Shown here piece by piece: positions 5,811-11,089 of a stretch of 11,089 bases of DNA. The DNA lies in NCBI GenBank assembly GCA_900757235.1, contig CAAENB010000072.1:1-11089 (forward strand), in the 5' to 3' direction. The notes below the pieces were generated by a model. It did no database searches. It was not told the DNA's origin and saw only the letters and a program-made list of their open reading frames with translations. The stretch's first letter is position 1. Each line of letters opens with the position of its first letter. Source of the DNA: an uncultured Collinsella sp. GTDB taxonomy: Bacteria; Actinomycetota; Coriobacteriia; Coriobacteriales; Coriobacteriaceae. The translations under genes and the position numbers were made by a program.

Positions 5811-5931
5811 CTGGCGCCGCCGCCAAGACAGAAAAGGTGTTGTGCCGCATTTTCGCCAATTGACGTCCGTGTCTGGAGTTTAGCTGTCGATGCTCAAAAT
5901 GCCATAAACTAGTAACGTTATGGATTTTTTC

Positions 5932-5949
5932 ATTGCGACTCAATTGCGA
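5932..5949 (+). repeat. Direct ATTGCGA repeats 11 bp apart
   Basis: ATTGCGA occurs at 5932-5938 and 5943-5949, one helical turn apart. The second copy overlaps the ribosome binding site (GAGGA 5948-5952) of the DUF4012 gene. This could be a regulator site or an mRNA element, or chance given its short length. Confidence 0.3.
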
Positions 5950-5959
5950 GGATTTCTTT

Positions 5960-8272
5960 ATGGCTGGTAATCACTTTAAGGGCAGCGATAACGGCCGTCC
6001 TGCAGTTCCGCCGCGTCCGAACGGGGCTGGTAAGGCCGGCACGCCGGGCGGCGCTGGACAGGGCGGTTCCAGTAAGCGCGTGTCCCCGGGCGAGACGGCG
6101 ATGTTTACCGCTCTGTACGAGCAGTCTCAAAAGGCGAAAAAGACCGGCCGTGCAAGAGGGAATGTCTTTGCGGGCGGTGCAACCTCCGCGTCGCAGCCGA
6201 GCGGGGCTCCTTCGGTACCTGCGAACAACGCAGGTGCTGCCAACGCCGCAAATGCCGCCGGCAACGTTAATGCCGGCAAGGCCGCCAACAATACTCCCTC
6301 TGCCGGTGGCGCGGGGCTTACGGGTAACCTTGGCACGATTTACACCGGTGCCTCCGAGACTGGCACGTTCGCCCGCCTGGATGATAGCGGTGCCGAGTTT
6401 GCGGGCTCGGGTTCCAAGGAAGATTATTACGATTTTGGCTTGAACTACGGTAGCGACGCTTCGTCGAGTTCGACCTCTGACGGTCTGGTCCGTCATCGCC
6501 ATCGCAAGGGCGAACGCAAAAAGCGTCACACCGGCGCCATTATTGCCGCTGTAGTCGCGGTGCTTCTCGTTGCGCTTGGCGCAAGCGGCTTTATGCTGCT
6601 TAACTCGGCAAAGACCGTAAAGAGTGAAGCGAAGGAGGCCGTCGAGATTGTCGGTGGCCTTAAGGACAAGGTCACGTCGGGCGATTTTTCGACGCTGCCT
6701 GACGACGCGAAGAAGATTGATGAGCTTTGCGACAGCATGAAGGCGGAGACCTCGAGCCCGCTGTGGACGGCGGCTTCGTTTATCCCGGTGTATGGCAGCG
6801 ACATCAATGCGGCCCGCACCATGATCGACGCCCTGTCCGATGTCTCGAGCAATGCGCTGGTTCCCATGGCCGATAACCTTTCGCAGGCCACGCCCGGCAA
6901 GCTGTTTCAGGACGGCATGATTAACGTGTCCGCGCTGCAGGCGGTCGCCGATTCGCTTTCCAGCAGCTCGAAGGTGTTCAAGAGCGCCAACGAGAAGATC
7001 CAGGGCATTGGCGATACTCATATTTCCCAGGTGACCGAGCTGGTCGATAAGGCCAAGGACGGCTTTGCCACCCTCAACGGCGCGGTTGACGCGGCGGAGA
7101 AGGTCGCCCCCGTCCTTCCGCAGATGCTCGGCGCCAACGGCCAGACGCGCAACTACCTTGTGTACGCCATGAACAACGTCGAGATTCGTGCCTGCGGCGG
7201 CTTTGGCGGTTCGCAGGGCCTGATTTCGGTCACCGACGGCCAGATGTCGATTGGCGAGTTTGTTCCCCGCATTGGACTCAGCGAGGATGAGGCAGTCGAG
7301 AGCGTCGACGAAGAGGATGAGGCGCTGTTCGGCAACCACAGTAACCTGTACAACTCGGGCAATACCTATTCGCCTGATTGGCCCCGCAACTCGCAGCGTG
7401 TCGCAGCCCTGTGGAAATCTCAATATGGCCAGGACGTTGACGGCGTCGTGGGTATCGACCCGGTGTTCCTGCAGTATCTGCTGGGCCTGGTCGGTAACGT
7501 GTCGCTGCCCGACGGAACAGTTGTCGACGGCACCAACGCCGCAAAGGTCCTCATGCACGATGTGTACTGGAACTATCCGGTCGAGGAGTCGGACGGCATC
7601 TTTGCATCCGTCGCCAGCGCTGCCTTCGACAAGATCCTTGGCGGTATCGGCGATGTCGATGTTACGAAGCTTGTCAGCGCCGTTGAGCGCGGTGCCGAAG
7701 AGGGCCGCCTGATCGCGTGGATGAAAAACGATGACGAGCAGAACGCTATCAAGGAGATGAACATCGACGCCTCGCTGCCCGATCCGGATGACCCGAGTGA
7801 AGATCCCGTTGCTGGTGTCTACTTTAACAACCTGAGCTTCTCCAAGCTCGACTGGTACCTGAATGCCGATACGCAGATTGGCCAGGGCATCAAGAACGGT
7901 GACGGCACATGCTCGTATCGCATCGCCGTTACCCTGACGAACATCATGACGCAGGAGGAGGCCGGCAAGCTGCCCGACTACGTCGCGGCGAGCGCGCCCG
8001 ATGCCGCGCGCGACGACGAGCGTCTGAATGTCTCGTTGTTTGCCCCGACGGGCGGCAACATTACTGATCTGACCGTCGAGGGCACCCAGTTTGGTCTTGG
8101 CGCCGCTACGTGGCATGGAATCCCCTTCTATTCGGGCACCGTTGACCTGCATGCTGGCGAGACGACGACGATCACATATACGCTGACCACGTCAGCCGAG
8201 GCGGGGGACAAGCCGCTTACGCTGCGTCAGACTCCTACATGCCAGGCGGCTCGCGACAGCGCGTCGGCGTAG
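5960..8272 (+). CDS. DUF4012 domain-containing single-pass membrane protein
   Basis: A 770-residue protein. ATG 5960 is used because GAGGA lies 7 nt before it; the TTG at 5933 lacks such a site. Residues 1-175 are low-complexity Gly/Ala/Pro/Asn/Ser sequence, predicted disordered and cytoplasmic. A basic patch (RHRHRKGERKKRH, 178-190) precedes one transmembrane helix at about 191-214 (AIIAAVVAVLLVALGASGF), giving an N-in topology with about 555 residues outside. Residues 220-390 are helical, coiled-coil-like. The DUF4012 core starts near 397 with RNYLVYAMNNVEIRACGGFG, matching the family's 'N.E.R..GG' signature. The C-terminal part (about 640-755) looks beta-rich, with GETTTITYTLTT. DUF4012 proteins occur in Actinobacteria and other Gram-positives, often near wall- or polysaccharide-synthesis genes, but their biochemical activity is not established. 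The gene sits immediately before glmM, separated by a terminator-like hairpin. Confidence 0.88.
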   Translation: MAGNHFKGSDNGRPAVPPRPNGAGKAGTPGGAGQGGSSKRVSPGETAMFTALYEQSQKAKKTGRARGNVFAGGATSASQPSGAPSVPANNAGAANAANAAGNVNAGKAANNTPSAGGAGLTGNLGTIYTGASETGTFARLDDSGAEFAGSGSKEDYYDFGLNYGSDASSSSTSDGLVRHRHRKGERKKRHTGAIIAAVVAVLLVALGASGFMLLNSAKTVKSEAKEAVEIVGGLKDKVTSGDFSTLPDDAKKIDELCDSMKAETSSPLWTAASFIPVYGSDINAARTMIDALSDVSSNALVPMADNLSQATPGKLFQDGMINVSALQAVADSLSSSSKVFKSANEKIQGIGDTHISQVTELVDKAKDGFATLNGAVDAAEKVAPVLPQMLGANGQTRNYLVYAMNNVEIRACGGFGGSQGLISVTDGQMSIGEFVPRIGLSEDEAVESVDEEDEALFGNHSNLYNSGNTYSPDWPRNSQRVAALWKSQYGQDVDGVVGIDPVFLQYLLGLVGNVSLPDGTVVDGTNAAKVLMHDVYWNYPVEESDGIFASVASAAFDKILGGIGDVDVTKLVSAVERGAEEGRLIAWMKNDDEQNAIKEMNIDASLPDPDDPSEDPVAGVYFNNLSFSKLDWYLNADTQIGQGIKNGDGTCSYRIAVTLTNIMTQEEAGKLPDYVAASAPDAARDDERLNVSLFAPTGGNITDLTVEGTQFGLGAATWHGIPFYSGTVDLHAGETTTITYTLTTSAEAGDKPLTLRQTPTCQAARDSASA

Positions 8273-8309
8273 GGTTTTTCTGGTAGCGCAGATAATCGAG
8301 TACCATTTT

Positions 8310-8342
8310 GGGGCGGACAGGCAATCTGTTCGCCCCTATTTT
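8310..8342 (+). terminator. Terminator-like hairpin between the DUF4012 gene and glmM
   Basis: GGGGCGGACAG (8310-8320) pairs with CTGTTCGCCCC (8326-8336) through 11 bp with one G-U pair and a 5-nt loop, followed by TATTTT at 8337-8342. It has the shape of an intrinsic terminator for the DUF4012 transcript. It ends only 2 nt before the glmM ribosome binding site (AAGGAG 8345-8350), so a glmM promoter cannot lie after it. Either glmM is read through it, or it forms part of the glmM 5' leader. Confidence 0.75.
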
Positions 8343-8355
8343 GTAAGGAGAGCGC

Positions 8356-9687
8356 ATGAAGTACTTTGGCACCGACGGCTTTCGCGGTGAGGCTAACGTT
8401 GGGCTGACGGTAGAGCACGCTTATAAGATTGGCCGTTTTGTGGGCTGGTATTACGGCGCCAACCGCGAGCGCAAGGCGCGCGTCATCGTGGGTAAGGACA
8501 CGCGTCGCTCGAGTTATATGTTTGAGGCGGCGCTGGTGAGCGGCTTGGTCGCGAGCGGCGCGGACGCCTATATGCTGCACGTGATCCCCACGCCGGGCGT
8601 AGCGCATCAGACCGTGGAAGGCTGCTTCGATTGCGGCATCATGATCAGCGCGAGCCACAACCCGTTTTGCGATAACGGCATTAAGCTCGTCAATAGCGAC
8701 GGTTTTAAGATGGACGAGGACGTACTGGAGCTCATCGAGGACTACGTCGATAGCAAGAGCGAGGTGCCGCTGGCCACGGGCAACCACATCGGCGCCACGG
8801 TGGACTACATGCAGGGCCGCAACCGCTACATTGCCTCGCTCATCGCCAGCGCGAACTTTTCGCTTCAGGGCGTCAAGATCGGCATCGACTGCGCCAACGG
8901 CTCGGCGTCCTCGGTGGCCAAGCCGGTGTTCGACGCGCTGGGCGCCGACGTGCGCGTGATCAATGCCGCGCCTGATGGTTTTAACATCAACGTCGACTGC
9001 GGCTCCACGCATATGGAGCGTCTGCAGCGCCATGTGGTGGAGCAGGGCCTGGACGTGGGCTTTGCCTACGACGGCGATGCCGACCGCTGCCTGGCCGTGG
9101 ACGAGCGCGGCCGCGTGGTCGATGGCGACCAGATCCTGTACGTGTGCGGCGTGTACCTGAACAAGCACGGTCGCCTTTCGGGCGGTACCGTGGTTCCGAC
9201 GATTGCCAGCAACTTTGGCCTGATCAAGTCGTTGGAGCTTGCCGGCCTAAGTGTCGTGACCAGCGGTGTGGGCGACCGTCACGTGTATGCCAAGATGCGC
9301 GAGGGCGGTTACAGCCTGGGCGGCGAGCAGACGGGCCATACGATCTTTGGCGATATCGAGCGCACGGGCGACGGCATTATGACCTCGCTGCGCGTGATGG
9401 AAGTGATCCGCGCCGAGCGCGAGACGCTCTCGCAGCTCACGGCTCCGTGCAAGCTGCTGCCGCAGGCGCAGGTGGCCGTGCGCGTGGCGGACAAGGACGC
9501 CGCGCTCGAGAACATGGGCGTGCAGAACGCCATCGCCGAGGCCGAGGCTGCGCTGGCAGGCGAGGGCCGCGTGCTCGTACGCAAGAGCGGAACCGAGTCG
9601 GTTATCCGCGTGCTGGCCGAGGCGCCCGACCAAGCATCCGCCGATGCCGCCATGAAGCGCATCGCCAACGCACTCGAGGCTCTGTAG
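8356..9687 (+). CDS. glmM: Phosphoglucosamine mutase GlmM
   Basis: A complete 443-residue cytoplasmic enzyme that interconverts glucosamine-6-phosphate and glucosamine-1-phosphate, the step leading to UDP-GlcNAc for peptidoglycan and other wall polymers. It has all four domains of the alpha-D-phosphohexomutase family. The N-terminus is FGTDGFRG. The catalytic phosphoserine is Ser100 in ISASHNP, and the Mg-binding loop is DGDADR (Asp239, Asp241, Asp243). The sugar-binding loop is GGEQTGH (322-328), and the phosphate-binding loop RKSGTES starts at Arg409. The RKSGTE form and the length of about 445 residues separate GlmM from phosphomannomutases. ATG 8356 has AAGGAG 5 nt upstream. The stop codon TAG (9685-9687) ends inside a strong hairpin. 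Codon third positions are strongly G/C, as in a well-expressed core gene. Confidence 0.97.
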   Translation: MKYFGTDGFRGEANVGLTVEHAYKIGRFVGWYYGANRERKARVIVGKDTRRSSYMFEAALVSGLVASGADAYMLHVIPTPGVAHQTVEGCFDCGIMISASHNPFCDNGIKLVNSDGFKMDEDVLELIEDYVDSKSEVPLATGNHIGATVDYMQGRNRYIASLIASANFSLQGVKIGIDCANGSASSVAKPVFDALGADVRVINAAPDGFNINVDCGSTHMERLQRHVVEQGLDVGFAYDGDADRCLAVDERGRVVDGDQILYVCGVYLNKHGRLSGGTVVPTIASNFGLIKSLELAGLSVVTSGVGDRHVYAKMREGGYSLGGEQTGHTIFGDIERTGDGIMTSLRVMEVIRAERETLSQLTAPCKLLPQAQVAVRVADKDAALENMGVQNAIAEAEAALAGEGRVLVRKSGTESVIRVLAEAPDQASADAAMKRIANALEAL

Positions 9688-9715
9688 TTACGCGGTTTTA
9701 CCAAACCGCGTAACT
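9686..9715 (+). terminator. Perfect 13-bp hairpin overlapping the glmM stop codon
   Basis: AGTTACGCGGTTT (9686-9698) and AAACCGCGTAACT (9703-9715) are exact reverse complements around a TACC loop. The first two stem bases are the last two of the TAG stop. No T-run follows on either strand, so it may be a 3'-end stabilising or processing structure rather than a classical terminator. Confidence 0.6.
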
Positions 9716-9727
9716 GCTCGACGCTGC

Positions 9728-9826
9728 AAACGCCCCTAAGCGGCAATCTGACGTTCAATTTCAAGGGCGCGACCAGAAGGTCAGCGCCCTTTCATTTCAC
9801 GTCGCCTTGCTCGCTTAGGGTCGTTT
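9728..9826. repeat. Long-arm inverted repeat enclosing a terminator hairpin
   Basis: AAACGCCCCTAAGCG at 9728-9742 pairs with CGCTTAGGGTCGTTT at 9812-9826 at 14 of 15 positions, and the 9763-9791 hairpin lies between the arms. The 99-bp unit could fold as one branched structure in RNA from either strand. It could be a paired terminator for the convergent genes, a structured RNA, or the remnant of a small palindromic element. Confidence 0.45.
9763..9797 (+). terminator. Terminator hairpin between glmM and the M32 gene
   Basis: AAGGGCGCGACC (9763-9774) pairs with GGTC-A-GCGCCCTT (9779-9791) over 12 bp with one bulged A and an AGAA loop. It is followed on the plus strand by a broken T-rich run (TCATTTC). 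It is placed to end glmM transcription and, as a near-symmetrical stem, could also stop the convergent M32 transcript. Confidence 0.65.
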
Positions 9827-9830
9827 TCGC

Positions 9831-9855
9831 TGACGTTGCCAAGATATTGGCGTCA
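9831..9855. other. Additional small hairpin downstream of the M32 gene
   Basis: TGAC 9831-9834 pairs with GTCA 9852-9855, and GCCAA 9838-9842 with TTGGC 9847-9851 around GATA, with three unpaired bases on one side. It lies 38 bp past the M32 stop codon in its direction of transcription. No T-run is seen, so its role is unclear. Confidence 0.35.
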
Positions 9856-9892
9856 ACATGGTTGGCGTTGGCGATGGCGTGCTGGTCAATCC

Positions 9893-11089
9893 TTATAACT
9901 CGTACAGCGTGGTGAACTTGTCCTGCAGGTAGCTGCAGTAGTAGCGGGCGTCAAAGGCCATGCCGCAGGCGCCCTTGATGAGCTCCGGCGCGTCTTTGGC
10001 GCGACCCCACTGCCAAATGTGCTCGCCCAGCCACGCGCGAACGGGTGACAGATCGCCACTCGCGCAGGCACCGGTAAGGTCGACGCCGTCGCGGCACATG
10101 GCCGGCACAAACATGGCGTCGTAGGCGCTGCCCAGCGCATAGGTGGGGAAGTAGCCAAACGAGCCGCCGCTCCAGTGCGTGTCCTGCAGACAACCGCGCG
10201 TGTCGTCGGGAACGGGAAGGCCCAGGTACTCGTCCATAAAGCGGTTCCAAAGCGCGGGGATGTCCTTGGCCGTGGCCTCGCCGGCAAACAGCATGCGCTC
10301 AATCTGGTAGCGCACCATAATATGCAGCGGGTAGGTGAGCTCGTCGGCTTCGGTGCGGATCAGCGACGGCTGCGCAATGTTCACGGCGCAGTAGAGCGTG
10401 TCCTCGTCCACGTCGCCGTAGACCTCGGGCGCGTGACGGCGCAGTACCTGCAGCAGCGGTCCCATAAAGGCGCGGCTGCGGCCCACGGTGTTCTCAAAGA
10501 AGCGGCTCTGGCTCTCGTGGATGCCCATGGAAGTGCCGCCCTCCAGGCACGTGCGCGCATAAGCCGGATTGACGCCCAGCTCGTACATGGCATGTCCCGC
10601 CTCGTGGATGATGCTGTAGACGTTGGAGATGCAGTCGTCTTCGTAGATGTGCGTCGCGATGCGCGCATCACCCACGGCAAAGCCCTCGCTAAACGGGTGC
10701 TCAGTAAAGGCAAGCGTGGTGTCGTTCAGGTCCAGGCCGACGAGCTTCATAAGGTCGAAGCTCATGGCGCGCTGGGCAGCCTCGGGCACGCGGGCGTGCA
10801 AAAAGTCGGCAGCTGGCTGCTGGCCGCGCTCGCCGATGGCGTGCACGAGCGGAACGACCGTGGCCTTGACCTCATCGCAAAACGCGTCGAAGCTCTTGGC
10901 GGAAAGGCCACGCTCGTACTGGTCGAGCCAAACATCGTATGGGTCGCGCTTGGGGTCCATGAGCTCGGCCTGATGCTTAAGCTGGCCGACGATTCTATCC
11001 ACATAGGGCTCAAAGCTCGCCCAGTCATTGGCCGTCTTGGCCTTGTGCCACACGGCGTCGGCCTCGCAGGTGAGCCTGGTCCAGGCCTC
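9893..11089 (-). CDS. M32-family (Taq-type) metallocarboxypeptidase, N-terminus outside window
   Basis: The C-terminal 398 residues of a zinc carboxypeptidase; the frame stays open to the window edge, beginning EAWTRLTCEADAVW. The usual family length is about 500, so roughly 100 residues are missing. Most family signatures are present in order: HPF; then DARIAT in place of the usual D-x-R-x-T; HEAGH at plus positions 10592-10606, supplying two zinc-ligand histidines and the catalytic Glu; HESQSRFFEN with the third ligand Glu; IRTEAD; and GCLQDTHW followed by FGYFPTYALG. The enzyme removes C-terminal residues from peptides with broad specificity and is expected in the cytoplasm. The GTG at 11053 is internal, because coding similarity continues upstream of it. 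The gene is convergent with glmM across a hairpin-rich gap. Confidence 0.95.
   Translation of the reverse strand, partial: EAWTRLTCEADAVWHKAKTANDWASFEPYVDRIVGQLKHQAELMDPKRDPYDVWLDQYERGLSAKSFDAFCDEVKATVVPLVHAIGERGQQPAADFLHARVPEAAQRAMSFDLMKLVGLDLNDTTLAFTEHPFSEGFAVGDARIATHIYEDDCISNVYSIIHEAGHAMYELGVNPAYARTCLEGGTSMGIHESQSRFFENTVGRSRAFMGPLLQVLRRHAPEVYGDVDEDTLYCAVNIAQPSLIRTEADELTYPLHIMVRYQIERMLFAGEATAKDIPALWNRFMDEYLGLPVPDDTRGCLQDTHWSGGSFGYFPTYALGSAYDAMFVPAMCRDGVDLTGACASGDLSPVRAWLGEHIWQWGRAKDAPELIKGACGMAFDARYYCSYLQDKFTTLYEL

Noticed and set aside
5860..5888. TTGACG as the -35 of a promoter for the DUF4012 gene
   Set aside because: No -10-like hexamer lies at 16-18 bp spacing.
5930..8152. A 740-codon open frame on the minus strand opposite the DUF4012 gene
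   Set aside because: It mirrors a real gene with strong domain evidence; long antisense frames are expected in GC-rich, strongly biased coding DNA. The translation lacks recognisable domains and has no convincing start site.
8227..9168. A 313-codon minus-strand open frame opposite the start of glmM
   Set aside because: It is opposite an unambiguous glmM with all catalytic motifs; this is a codon-bias artefact.

Overview
The window looks like chromosomal DNA of a high-GC Gram-positive bacterium. Gene content and style (G/C-ending codons, a DUF4012 envelope protein next to glmM, an M32 carboxypeptidase, a DUF5710 protein) suggest the Coriobacteriia, most likely Collinsella or a close relative. 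That placement is inference from general knowledge; there is no rRNA or other definitive marker here.

The left part (1-4088) reads as accessory DNA. It starts with the last codons of an upstream gene. A 400-base non-coding stretch follows, carrying two copies of a 67-bp GAGAGATAA-rich repeat exactly 165 bp apart. These lie directly upstream of a 488-residue AlbA_2 / HATPase_c_4 / winged-helix protein, a candidate transcriptional regulator that may bind the repeats. Next is a small unrecognised gene on the minus strand, with its start only 11 bp from an oppositely oriented gene. That gene and the following zinc-ribbon ORF overlap by 4 bp, but may be one ancestral gene split by a 5-bp tandem duplication (GATCGGATCG). 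A minus-strand DUF5710 protein with two CxxC pairs closes this part.

The middle (4089-4787) contains tRNA-Val(GAC) on the minus strand, with a good promoter and an intrinsic terminator, and an untranslated leader for the next plus-strand gene.

The right part (4788-11089) looks like core chromosome: an EamA/DMT-family transporter, a large single-pass membrane protein with an extracytoplasmic DUF4012 domain, phosphoglucosamine mutase (glmM) and, convergently, the C-terminal four fifths of an M32 (Taq-type) metallocarboxypeptidase. The DUF4012 protein and GlmM fit an envelope theme, since GlmM makes glucosamine-1-phosphate for the UDP-GlcNAc used in peptidoglycan and wall polymers. A terminator-like hairpin lies between the two genes, immediately before the glmM ribosome binding site. 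The convergent glmM/M32 gap is packed with hairpins, including one whose stem contains the last bases of the glmM stop codon.

The most interesting points are the paired operator-like repeat arrays in front of the AlbA_2 gene and the GATCG duplication that appears to break a gene. No CRISPR array, insertion sequence, rRNA or recognisable complete defence island was seen.
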